Shown: one piece after another, positions 7,194-15,030 of the stretch | Position numbering within the stretch: position 1 is the first letter of the stretch | Layout: each line of letters begins with the position of its first letter | Source of the DNA: Candidatus Afararchaeum irisae | GTDB taxonomy: Archaea > Halobacteriota > Halobacteria > Halobacteriales > Afararchaeaceae | Direction of reading: 5' to 3' | Length of the DNA stretch: 34,814 nucleotides | NCBI GenBank assembly: GCA_034190545.1 | Contig: JAXIOF010000062.1 | Location: 1 to 34,814, forward strand | Notes under the pieces: model-generated | The model's database searches: none | What the model saw: only the letters and a program-made list of their open reading frames with translations | Told to the model about the DNA's origin: nothing | Position numbers and translations under genes: made by a program

Positions 7194-7935
7194 GTCGTTC
7201 CTGTATTCCGACCTTGAGTACCGACTTGGCTATCTCAGCACCTCCTGAGAGGGGATCGAGCTTCGAGTCGCCCGCCCTCTCACGGTACTCTATGGGTATC
7301 TCACGCACATTGTAGTCTCTCATAACGGGTCTCATCAGAAGCTCGGCGGAGAGACCCGTGTTCTCTGTCCAGTCCACCGACTCGACGACCTCACGTCTGT
7401 AGGCACGCATTCCCGTGGTGGTGTCGTGGACACGTCTTCCCATGAGGACTGTCGCTGTCAGTGCGAAGACGACGTTTCCGAGACGGTTCATCGACGGCAT
7501 CGCGTCGGCACCGTGGTAGAGCCTGTCGCCGCTCACGACGTCGTATCCCGAGTTTATGGCTTCGAGAAACTCGGGTAGCTGTTCCATCGGGTAGGTGTCG
7601 TCACAGTCGGTCGTGACTATCACCTCCCTGTCGGGTGTGAGAACAGCCTCACGTACTGCGACCCCGTAGCCCTGAGGCTCCTGTTCTATCACCCTCGCCC
7701 CCATCTCCCTCGCTATCTCCGGGGTCGCGTCGGAGGAGCCGTCGACACAGACCACCTCGGCTTTACCGTCGGTGACCTCATGAATGTCGTCGAGAACCTT
7801 TCCGACAGCTTCCTCCTCGTTGTAAGTCCCCATTACGACGCTGACGTCTGTGAAGTCGTATCCGTCGTGGCTTTGGCTCGCTGTCTCGTCGTGTGTCTGA
7901 GTCTGAGTCTGAGTCGTGAGTGTCTGAGACGACAT
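7183..7935 (-). CDS. Family 2 glycosyltransferase, polyprenyl-phosphate sugar synthase type (DPM1-like)
   Basis: This 250-residue GT-A enzyme has VSVVMGTYNEEEAVGKVL near residue 32, the donor-binding VDGSSDATPEIA near 66, and the DxD-like DCDDTYP near 111. HDTTTGMRAYRREVV and SAELLMRPVMRDYNVREIPI follow further on, as in dolichyl-phosphate mannose/glucose synthases. No transmembrane segment is evident, so it likely charges a lipid carrier at the cytosolic face. The first 25 residues are low-complexity, with TQTQTQT repeats encoded by tandem 6-bp units at 7895-7915. An iron-box palindrome (7974-7987) and a TATA-like GTTAAGTA (7963-7970) lie upstream, suggesting it is transcribed separately from the GMC gene but by the same iron signal. 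It could be AglJ- or AglD-like; the acceptor is unknown. Confidence 0.88.
   Translation of the reverse strand: MSSQTLTTQTQTQTHDETASQSHDGYDFTDVSVVMGTYNEEEAVGKVLDDIHEVTDGKAEVVCVDGSSDATPEIAREMGARVIEQEPQGYGVAVREAVLTPDREVIVTTDCDDTYPMEQLPEFLEAINSGYDVVSGDRLYHGADAMPSMNRLGNVVFALTATVLMGRRVHDTTTGMRAYRREVVESVDWTENTGLSAELLMRPVMRDYNVREIPIEYRERAGDSKLDPLSGGAEIAKSVLKVGIQERLRG
7895..7915 (-). repeat. 6-bp tandem repeat (GTCTGA units) coding for a Gln-Thr tract
   Basis: Three perfect GTCTGA copies plus a partial one lie inside the 5' end of the GT2 gene. On the coding strand they give alternating Thr-Gln. The unit is a multiple of three, so copy-number changes keep the frame. Confidence 0.75.
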
Positions 7936-7973
7936 CTGTGTAGTCGTAGATGTGTCCCCGCCTACTTAACTTC

Positions 7974-7987
7974 TTAGGTTAACCTAA
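7974..7987. promoter_or_regulatory. Iron-box-like operator a (DtxR/IdeR type), upstream of GT2
   Basis: TTAGGTTAACCTAA is a perfect 14-bp palindrome with the TTAGG-N4-CCTAA layout of DtxR/IdeR boxes. It lies 39-52 nt upstream of the GT2 start, just upstream of its TATA-like GTTAAGTA at 7963-7970, and 3 nt past the stop of the GMC gene. It is one of four such sites in this block. Confidence 0.78.
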
Positions 7988-7990
7988 AAA

Positions 7991-9631
7991 TCAGAGGTAC
8001 TCGTCTATGTTGTCGGCAGCCTTGAGCGAGAGGGCGGCTATCGTGAGAGTCGGGTTCATCGCGCCGCTCGTGACGAAGACGCTACTCCCGGCTATCCAGA
8101 GGTTGTCGAGGTCGTGTGTCCTCATACGCGGATTCACGACCGACTCGTCGGGGTCGGTTCCCATCCGTGTGGTTCCCATGTGGTGGTAAGCCGGACCCGT
8201 GTTCTCGGGACTGACCTGCCACGTCACCTCGGCTCCCATCTCGGAGAGTATCGCCTCCTGTACCGTGTTCGCACGGCGTATAGAACGTCTCGTGACCTCG
8301 TCTATCTCCCAGTTTATCTCGGGGACAGGATTGCCGTTGTGGTCGGTCTTCGAGGAGTCGAGTCCGACGTAGTTTTTCTTCCGGGGTCTCTGACCCACGA
8401 GACCGCCGACACCGATCGAGTTTCCGTACGAGTCCCTGAGATCCGAGAGGAGTGAGTCGCCCCAGTCGTCGGAGCTGAGCGCAGTCTCGACTGGGGAGGG
8501 TCCTGCGTAGTTGAGGAACTCGATCTTTATCGGAGTGAGAGACGACCTGTCTACGTCGGCGGGAGGGACGCCCTCGGTCGGCTTAGCGGGTCTGTCGTAG
8601 AACTCGTGGCTCTCGCTCGTGAGGAAGCCGACGTGGTTCTGGCGCGTCCTCTCGTCGAGTACGCCTCCCGTTCCCGCGAAGAGATGCTCCATGAAGTAAC
8701 GTCCGACAGCGCCGCTGGAGTTACCGAGTCCGTCGGGGTACTCCTCCGACTTCGAGAGGAGAAGGAGACGCGGGTTCTCGATTCCCCCACACGCGACCAC
8801 GAAGACACGTGCCTCCTGTCTGTGTCTCTCACCGTCAGGGGTGACATAGACGACTGACTCGACTGAGTCGCCCGTGCGGTCGTGTTCGAGACGGACTGCG
8901 GTCGATCTGTCTATCACGCGCGCACCCTCCTCCTCCGCCTTTCTTACGTCACGGGTCGCGTCGTACTTGGCTCCCGAGGGACAGACGGGGTCACAGGTGC
9001 CGTATCCGACACACGCTGGCTCGCCGTCGTATGACTCGGAGTTACGCGCGTTCGGAACTCGATGTACTCTGATACCGAGTTCGTCACACGCCTTCTCGAA
9101 GAGGGAGTCGGAGTAAGACGGTTCGAAGCCCGGTAGGGGATACTCGTCGTCTCTGGGGGGTGCAAAGGGGTTGTCGTCGCTCCCCGAGACCCCTAACCGT
9201 CTCTCCGCCTCGGCGTAGTAAGGCTTGAGGTCGTCGTAGCTCAGGGGCCAGTCCCTCGCGACTCCGTGTCTCGTCCGTGTCTCGAAGTCGGACTCGTGGA
9301 GACGCATCACCATCCCCTGCCAGTGAAGAGTCGATCCCCCGACAGCCTTGACACGTGTCGCGTTGAGAGGGTAAAAGAGGTCGCCCGACGAGGTATAGGC
9401 GTCACGTTCTCCTCCCATCTCCCAGACTGAGAGGTCGTCGTGTCCGGGTCTTATCGACCTCTCCATCCTCTCGTCCCTGTCTCGCGGGTCGAACCTCTTT
9501 CCGGCTTCGAGAACGACCGTCTCGTGTCCTCTCTCTGAGAGCTCGTGAGCTATCAGAGAGCCCGCAGGACCCGATCCTATTACACAGACATCGACCCTCT
9601 CCGACGGCGTCCTGTCGGTCTCCTCAGACAT
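7991..9631 (-). CDS. GMC-family FAD oxidoreductase, large subunit of a sugar/alcohol dehydrogenase
   Basis: This 546-residue flavoprotein has an FAD Rossmann motif GSGPAG at residues 19-24, VKAVGGSTLHWQGM near 95, and the C-terminal GMC signatures HHMGTTRMG and MNPTLTIAALSLKAAD. Cys207, Cys213 and Cys217 in a C-x5-C-x3-C-PSGAK motif resemble the cysteine cluster of gluconate or FAD-glucose dehydrogenase large subunits, reported to carry an Fe-S centre in some members; that role here is inferred. It has no signal peptide, but its partner gene just upstream encodes a Tat-signalled small subunit, so co-export as a complex is likely. The start ATG 9631 overlaps the small-subunit stop by 8 bp (ATGTCTGA); a longer frame to 9685 is less likely. 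No cytochrome c subunit is present. The substrate is unknown. Confidence 0.9.
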   Translation of the reverse strand: MSEETDRTPSERVDVCVIGSGPAGSLIAHELSERGHETVVLEAGKRFDPRDRDERMERSIRPGHDDLSVWEMGGERDAYTSSGDLFYPLNATRVKAVGGSTLHWQGMVMRLHESDFETRTRHGVARDWPLSYDDLKPYYAEAERRLGVSGSDDNPFAPPRDDEYPLPGFEPSYSDSLFEKACDELGIRVHRVPNARNSESYDGEPACVGYGTCDPVCPSGAKYDATRDVRKAEEEGARVIDRSTAVRLEHDRTGDSVESVVYVTPDGERHRQEARVFVVACGGIENPRLLLLSKSEEYPDGLGNSSGAVGRYFMEHLFAGTGGVLDERTRQNHVGFLTSESHEFYDRPAKPTEGVPPADVDRSSLTPIKIEFLNYAGPSPVETALSSDDWGDSLLSDLRDSYGNSIGVGGLVGQRPRKKNYVGLDSSKTDHNGNPVPEINWEIDEVTRRSIRRANTVQEAILSEMGAEVTWQVSPENTGPAYHHMGTTRMGTDPDESVVNPRMRTHDLDNLWIAGSSVFVTSGAMNPTLTIAALSLKAADNIDEYL

Positions 9632-10163
9632 CTGGACCCCTCGTGTAACTCGATGTACCGCCCGGATGTCCCTGTGGGTTCTCAAGACCCACTAGTTCGC
9701 CTCCTGTAGGTGTGGTGTAGAGAGCGAAAAGTAGCTCGTTTACGACGTGGTACCTCACCGCCTCGACTCCTGATCCCTCGGGGTCTGGGTCAGCCGTCTC
9801 CGCGCCCATCGCCCTGAGAGCCTCGTCCCTCTCGTCGCGGCTAAGATCGGCGAACCGGTCGCCGTACCACGACTCAGCGTACTTGTCGAGATAGGCGACC
9901 GCATCAGAGAGACGTTCGGCACGGTCGGGCGAGTCATGTGCCCGGCTGAGAACGTACGAACTCACGAACTCCTCGGTCTCGTCGGCTTCGAGTTCGGAGG
10001 GATAGACAGTCTCGGCGGCGGCGACGAATACTTCGACCTCTTCGTCGGTGAGGGGTTTTGTCCCCTGATCGGACTCCTCGGACTCCTCGACAGCGACTAA
10101 AGCCGCGCCTCCGACGCCGACGGCAGCGAGCGCAGCCATCAGGTCACGTCTCGTGAGCCTCAT
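9624..10163 (-). CDS. Gluconate 2-dehydrogenase subunit 3-like protein (Tat-exported small subunit)
   Basis: This 179-residue protein begins MRLTRRDLMAALAAVGVGG: a twin-arginine motif (TRRDLM) followed by a hydrophobic stretch, typical of a Tat signal. The rest, with LTDEEVEVFVAAAETVYPS and a helical body ending in an NPQGHPGG-like segment, matches the gluconate 2-dehydrogenase subunit 3 family, which pairs with GMC flavoproteins and carries them across the membrane. It overlaps the upstream GT39-like gene by ATGA (10160-10163) and the downstream GMC gene by 8 bp, so all three are translationally coupled. It is the strongest evidence that the oxidoreductase works outside the cell. Confidence 0.87.
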   Translation of the reverse strand: MRLTRRDLMAALAAVGVGGAALVAVEESEESDQGTKPLTDEEVEVFVAAAETVYPSELEADETEEFVSSYVLSRAHDSPDRAERLSDAVAYLDKYAESWYGDRFADLSRDERDEALRAMGAETADPDPEGSGVEAVRYHVVNELLFALYTTPTGGELVGLENPQGHPGGTSSYTRGPDV

Positions 10164-12172
10164 ACTCCCCCCTCGGTTTCGGCGTGAAGGTCGGTTCTGA
10201 CAAAGACGCCTTCGGGAGACGACTCGGGGATGTAGGCTCCACCGTAGCCGTCACACAGACGTACGTCGTCACAGTACTTCTTCCGGGGTGTGAGTCCACG
10301 TACTCCCGTCGCAGACTCGACAGGGAGTGAGAGACGGTACTCGAAGCTGTTCCCGAAGCCCTGGTCTACGAAGACTACGACTTCGACGGTCGAGGAGTCT
10401 CCGAGACGAACAGAGACGTTTTGAGTTGAACCAGAGCCCGAGACAGACCTAAGACGAACCTTGTCCCGTGTCACGCCGAGACTCAGATTCACTGACTCCG
10501 ACCCTGAGGCGTCGGGGAAGGTCACGAACTCGGTTCCCTCGTCGGTCGTGACGGTCGCTGTGATCTCGTCGTCTTCATCGGGGTCAGGAATCCCGAGAGT
10601 AGCGTCGAGGCTGAGACGGCTGCCCTCAACGTGTTCGATCTCTTCGAGACGTGCTGTCTCGGGAGAGCCGTCGGCGGGCGACCAGACGCCGCGGTACGAG
10701 TACCTGTAGAGAGTCCTGTCGGGATACTCGTCGACAACATCGAAGGGTCTGTCGTCGATGACATAGATGGCGTCGCCGTCGTAGTCGGGACTGTTCCGGA
10801 GGTACTGGAAGGGATGAGCCAGCCAGTTGCCGTACGGGTCAGGAAGAAACACGACCGCGTTCTCGAAAGACGTCTCCTCGAAGGGCTCGTAGACATCGGA
10901 GTAGGTTCGTGTAACCTCGGCGTTCCGGGTGATCTTCTCCTCCGCCTCGACGGCTGTGACGCCACCGAAGACCGCCGCTGACAGAATCACGACTGCTGTG
11001 ACGCCTCGTGTGCTCACGCCTGTCCTGAGACGTCTGTAGAGAGCCACCGCACCCGCCGACGCGAACGCCGCGGTCGGAACCAGGAGGTCGAAATGGTAGT
11101 AGGGTCCGAAGAACGAGACCAAGCCGTCGCCCGCGGCGTCGAGGTCTCCGAGTATGTTGAAGTTGCCCCAGAAGTAGAGGTTTCCAGCGATCACCGAGAC
11201 GAAGATGCCTGCGACGGTCGCCTTACGTCGGTCGATCCCGTCATCGAAGGCAACGAGTAGACCGACTACTGCGAGGAGACCTCCTAAGACGCCGCCCGCA
11301 ATCCAGTCGGTGAAGAAGAGCCTCACAGCCTCGTAGTTCGACCTGAGGGCGAGTTCGGGCGTGTATACTATCTCGTGGCTGAGTATACGCCGTCTCCCGA
11401 ATCCGATCCCGTCGAGCGGAGCGAACTCAAGGTAGGGAAATCCGAGAGGCGATCCCGTCATAACGGCGTTGTAGGCGACCGTGGCGGCGACTCCCGAGAG
11501 TCCGAGGACGGCGGTGGCTGTCTGCCTCGGGACTGCGACCCGCGGCTCGTCATAGACTGTGTAGACGGCGTGGGCTATGAAGGGGGCTGCGAACAGAACC
11601 GCTGTGTAGGGACGTGCGAAGAAAGACAGACCGACTCCGACGCCGGCTAACGAAGCCCATCTGAGGTCGTTGAGACGGTCGGCTCGGAGGTACGAGTAGG
11701 CGAATACGAGGTTAAGGAGGGTCGTCGGCGCGTAAGGCAGGAAGACAGACGCGTCGACGATAAAGAGGGGTGAGGCACCGACGAAGACTGCCGCGAGGAC
11801 TCCTGTTACGGAGTCGAACGCCTCACGTACCGTCGCAGAGACAAGTACGAGGACTCCGACCGAGACACCGATGAGTGAGAGACGGTATCCGCCGAGTAGC
11901 TCTCCGAGACCGAAGATTACCGCCGGGACAGGCGAGTACTTGGGGTAGAGACCGTCGTCGCCTTCGACGAAGAACCACGGTCGGAAGACACCGTCGACAG
12001 GTGGTTTAAGTCTCAGATTTCCGTCGAGGAGCATCGAAGCGTGGTGGAGATAGACCCCTTCGTCGTGGTTGAGAGAGTGGTATGCGAAGACGTCGGTAGA
12101 GACGGTCCAGACTACAATGCCCCCGATGACGGCGACTAAGGCTGTGAGAAGGGTTTGACGTTCTACCTCCAC
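10160..12172 (-). CDS. Membrane glycosyltransferase, GT39/ArnT-like (GT-C fold)
   Basis: This 670-residue protein has a first membrane helix at about residues 7-25, followed by NHDEGVYLHHA, where Asp37-Glu38 sit in the first extracytoplasmic loop at the position of the catalytic acid in GT-C enzymes. Roughly ten hydrophobic segments run to about residue 400. The last 250 residues form a soluble, beta-rich extracellular region. Such enzymes move a sugar from a polyprenyl-phosphate carrier to a lipid, glycan or protein on the outer face. The start is GTG at 12172. It follows the permease gene by 20 nt and overlaps the Tat small-subunit gene by 4 bp, so it lies inside the iron operon. The acceptor and sugar are unknown. 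Confidence 0.82.
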   Translation of the reverse strand: MEVERQTLLTALVAVIGGIVVWTVSTDVFAYHSLNHDEGVYLHHASMLLDGNLRLKPPVDGVFRPWFFVEGDDGLYPKYSPVPAVIFGLGELLGGYRLSLIGVSVGVLVLVSATVREAFDSVTGVLAAVFVGASPLFIVDASVFLPYAPTTLLNLVFAYSYLRADRLNDLRWASLAGVGVGLSFFARPYTAVLFAAPFIAHAVYTVYDEPRVAVPRQTATAVLGLSGVAATVAYNAVMTGSPLGFPYLEFAPLDGIGFGRRRILSHEIVYTPELALRSNYEAVRLFFTDWIAGGVLGGLLAVVGLLVAFDDGIDRRKATVAGIFVSVIAGNLYFWGNFNILGDLDAAGDGLVSFFGPYYHFDLLVPTAAFASAGAVALYRRLRTGVSTRGVTAVVILSAAVFGGVTAVEAEEKITRNAEVTRTYSDVYEPFEETSFENAVVFLPDPYGNWLAHPFQYLRNSPDYDGDAIYVIDDRPFDVVDEYPDRTLYRYSYRGVWSPADGSPETARLEEIEHVEGSRLSLDATLGIPDPDEDDEITATVTTDEGTEFVTFPDASGSESVNLSLGVTRDKVRLRSVSGSGSTQNVSVRLGDSSTVEVVVFVDQGFGNSFEYRLSLPVESATGVRGLTPRKKYCDDVRLCDGYGGAYIPESSPEGVFVRTDLHAETEGGV

Positions 12173-12192
12173 TGTCTCACCTCTTCTGTGTC

Positions 12193-13818
12193 TCAGGTGT
12201 CACTCTCGCCCCCCTCCTGTGATATTATTACGACCATCGAGAGTCCCGAGACAGCGACTAGGACGAAGGCGGGGACGGCTGCCTGGCTGTAGAGTCCCGC
12301 TTCCTCGACCCGCCAGATGTAGGTCACGAGAGTGTCAAAGCCCATGGGTCGGAGTACGAGTGTCGCGGGGAGCTCCTTCATAGTCGTGAGGAAGACTAGT
12401 GCCGCTCCCGTGGCTATTCCGGGGAGTACAAGCGGGAGTGTTACCGATCTGAACGCCTCGAGACGCGAGCTTCCGAGTGTACGTGCCGCTTCGACTAGCT
12501 CGGTATCGACCTGTAACGTCGAGGCACGTACAGAGCCTATCGCCTGTGGTGTGAAACGGACGACGTAGGCGAAGACTAAGAGGGGTACCGTCTTGTAGAG
12601 CGACGGTAGGACGTCGAGGCTGAATCCCACGAGGGCGATAGCAAGGACGATACCTGGGGTTGCGTATCCGACATACGGAATCCGGTCGGCTACGAAAGCC
12701 AGCTTTGAGTCGGAGACCGCCGACCTGAGGGCTATCGGGAACGCGACTACGACCGAAGCAACGGCGGCTAAGAGGGATACATAGACCGAGTTCCAGCCGT
12801 ACTCCCACGAGAACGGCATCGTACCCGTGGCGTAGCCGGGCTGGTTGGTGAAGAGCCACGACCCGAATATAACGATGGGAAGGAGGACAGCCGCAAGTCC
12901 CACCACAGCTGGGAAGACGGCGGCGGGATACTGCCATCTTCCGAGGAGGTTGAGGCTTCCGACTCCACGTCTCCCACGGCTCTCGTACGCCTTAGATTCG
13001 TCGACCCCTATACGTGATTCGATCATGAGTATGAGTGCGGTAATCCCGACGAGCTGGAGAGACAGGAGAGCGGCGTAGTCGCGCATGAATGTTCGGTAAC
13101 GCGCATATATGAACTGGGTAAAGACCTCGACACGCATTATGTTCGGGGTTCCGAAGTCGGAGAGTGTGTAGAGAGCGACGAGGAGAGCACCCGCTGTTAT
13201 TCCCGGGGTTATCTGGGGTAGTATGACACGTCTGAACGACTCCCATCTGCCACAGTTGAGGCTCCGCGCCGCCTCGAACAGCGACGCGTCGAGCGAGAGG
13301 AGAGACGCACGTGTCGTGAGAAAGACATACGGATAGGTGTAGAGTGTCAGGACCACCGCGGCACCTGCGAAGCCGTATATCTCGGGTACTCTCTCGACGC
13401 CGAGAGGAGCAAGAACGTCGGCGAGTGTCCCGCGAGGACCGAAAGCCGAGACGACAGCGAAAGCCCCGAGGTAGCTCGGTATTGCGAGCGGGAGAGCCGC
13501 GATTACCGTCCACGCCCGTCTGAGAGGTACGTCCTGTACGGTGAGGACGGCGAGAGGGACTCCTATGACGACGCTCGCTCCGGTGACCACGGCGACTAAG
13601 CCGACGCTTCTCACAAGAACCTCCAGTGTCGTTGAGTCAGTGAGAAGATCGAGGGATTCGGCTCCGAGATCCAGTACGCCGACGAAAAGCCAGCTAAGCG
13701 GGAAGACAAGTAGGAGTGCGAGCACGAGACCCACAAGGGTCATGCCTGTACCGAGGGCATCTGTGGTGTCACCGGGGAGCCTCTCCCGCGCCATGCCGAT
13801 CATCCTCTCGATGTTCAT
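12193..13818 (-). CDS. Ferric iron ABC transporter permease, fused two-domain FbpB type
   Basis: This 541-residue protein contains two tandem permease units, each of about six helices. Two EAA loops, which dock the ATPase, are clear: EAARSLNCGRWESFRRVILP near residue 184 and EAARTLGSSRLEAFRSVTLP near 447. This fused layout is characteristic of FbpB/SfuB/AfuB-type iron(III) permeases, with thiamine and phosphonate systems as relatives. It starts 7 nt after the binding-protein stop, so it is co-transcribed with it under iron-box operator b. No ATPase (FbpC) gene follows; the next gene is a glycosyltransferase. The transporter must borrow an ATPase coded elsewhere. Confidence 0.92.
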   Translation of the reverse strand: MNIERMIGMARERLPGDTTDALGTGMTLVGLVLALLLVFPLSWLFVGVLDLGAESLDLLTDSTTLEVLVRSVGLVAVVTGASVVIGVPLAVLTVQDVPLRRAWTVIAALPLAIPSYLGAFAVVSAFGPRGTLADVLAPLGVERVPEIYGFAGAAVVLTLYTYPYVFLTTRASLLSLDASLFEAARSLNCGRWESFRRVILPQITPGITAGALLVALYTLSDFGTPNIMRVEVFTQFIYARYRTFMRDYAALLSLQLVGITALILMIESRIGVDESKAYESRGRRGVGSLNLLGRWQYPAAVFPAVVGLAAVLLPIVIFGSWLFTNQPGYATGTMPFSWEYGWNSVYVSLLAAVASVVVAFPIALRSAVSDSKLAFVADRIPYVGYATPGIVLAIALVGFSLDVLPSLYKTVPLLVFAYVVRFTPQAIGSVRASTLQVDTELVEAARTLGSSRLEAFRSVTLPLVLPGIATGAALVFLTTMKELPATLVLRPMGFDTLVTYIWRVEEAGLYSQAAVPAFVLVAVSGLSMVVIISQEGGESDT

Positions 13819-13825
13819 ACTCGTC

Positions 13826-15007
13826 CTATCCCAAAACTCCGGCTTCCCTCATGAGTTCGAGCGTGGGTTCGAGGTTGGAGAGCTTGGCTAGGTCGATATC
13901 CGGCGGACTCAGTTCGTCGACAGTCGGCAGGTCTCCGACGGGCTCGACCCCCTCTATCATGGGGTAGGCGAAGCTCACGGTAGCGAAGAACTCCTGAGCC
14001 TCCGAGGAGAGGAGATGGCGGACGAAGTTGTTGACGAGTTCGTCCTTCTGGGTTCCCTTTATACGTAGAGCCCCCGCGACGTTGACGAGAGCCCCAGCGT
14101 CTCCCTGTGTGAACGCGAGATCTATGGGTGCGTCGGGTCTCTGGTTCTTGACCCTCATGGCGTAGTAATGGTTGGCGAATCCGGCGTCTAAGGCTCCGTC
14201 GGCGACCTGCTGTGAGACGACGTACTCGTTCGAGAAACGCTGTGTGCCCGCCTCACGCATCGAGACGAGCCAGTCACGTGTGGCTTCACGTCCTTCGAGT
14301 ATTCTCATCGCTGTCACGAACGACTGGAAGGCTCCGTAGGTAGGTGCCCAGCCCATGTTTCCCCTGAGCGCGTCTGTGTCGGGGAACTTCATAACCTTGT
14401 CGGGAATGTCGCCCTCAGTCAGGCGGTTGGTGTTGTACGGTATGCTCCTCGCACGTCCCGCGACACCAACCCAGGCGTTGTCGGAGCCTCTGAAGCTCTC
14501 GGGAACCGGGCTCACGACCTCGTCGCTGAGTGGCTCGTAGGCGTCGTTGTTAGCCACATAGCTCAGGGAGCTAGCGTCGATAGACCAGAAGACGTCAGCC
14601 TGTGGAGCACCCCTCTTGACCTCGTTGACCACCGTCTGTGCGAGCGACGCAGAGCCCGCCGAGCTCGGTAGAACCTCGAAGTTGGGGTAGATCTCCTGTA
14701 ACATATCGACGAACTCCATGTAGATACCCCCCTCTCCACCGCCTATGTATAGGTTTAATGTGCCTTCTAAGTCAGGGAGATCCTGTATCGAAGTCCCTCC
14801 CGGTGCGGGACGTCCCTCGGCTAGGGCTCCCGATCCCCTGAAGCTACTCAGCGAGGGTATCTCGACCTCGTCCGAACCCGAACTTGACCCCGACTCATTT
14901 CCGTTACCACCTCCGCCCGTCAGACCCGCACACCCCGCGAGACCCGTCATAGAACCCGCACCCAAGACCTTCAGAACACGCCGTCTCGTGTAGCTCTCGT
15001 CGTCCAT
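13826..15007 (-). CDS. Ferric iron ABC transporter substrate-binding lipoprotein, FbpA-like
   Basis: This 393-residue protein has a Tat lipoprotein signal: TRRRVLKVLG at residues 7-16 and a lipobox LAGC with Cys26, followed by a Gly/Asn/Ser-rich linker, so it is anchored outside the membrane. The mature part has the cluster D fold with YIGGGEGGIYMEF near 87 and ADVFWSIDASSL near 137. NHYYAMRV places Tyr281-Tyr282 like the twin iron-ligating tyrosines of FbpA, which is the best evidence for Fe(III). ATG 15007 was chosen over the longer frame to 15031 because the signal peptide starts there. The iron box (15012-15025) and TATA-like TTTAATG (15029-15035) then fit a leaderless promoter. Confidence 0.92.
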   Translation of the reverse strand: MDDESYTRRRVLKVLGAGSMTGLAGCAGLTGGGGNGNESGSSSGSDEVEIPSLSSFRGSGALAEGRPAPGGTSIQDLPDLEGTLNLYIGGGEGGIYMEFVDMLQEIYPNFEVLPSSAGSASLAQTVVNEVKRGAPQADVFWSIDASSLSYVANNDAYEPLSDEVVSPVPESFRGSDNAWVGVAGRARSIPYNTNRLTEGDIPDKVMKFPDTDALRGNMGWAPTYGAFQSFVTAMRILEGREATRDWLVSMREAGTQRFSNEYVVSQQVADGALDAGFANHYYAMRVKNQRPDAPIDLAFTQGDAGALVNVAGALRIKGTQKDELVNNFVRHLLSSEAQEFFATVSFAYPMIEGVEPVGDLPTVDELSPPDIDLAKLSNLEPTLELMREAGVLG

Positions 15008-15011
15008 ACTT

Positions 15012-15025
15012 TTAGGTTCACCTAA
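15012..15025. promoter_or_regulatory. Iron-box-like operator b, upstream of the ferric binding protein
   Basis: TTAGGTTCACCTAA has both TTAGG/CCTAA half sites intact. It covers positions -5 to -18 from the binding-protein ATG, between its TATA-like element (15029-15035) and the start, where a bound repressor would block transcription. This is the site whose target (iron uptake) best explains the motif. Confidence 0.85.
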
Positions 15026-15030
15026 ACACA

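Noticed and set aside
9632-9685. Longer N-terminus for the GMC protein
   Set aside because: The added 18 residues overlap the small subunit's coding region and carry no signal; ATG 9631 with an 8-bp overlap is the normal coupling.
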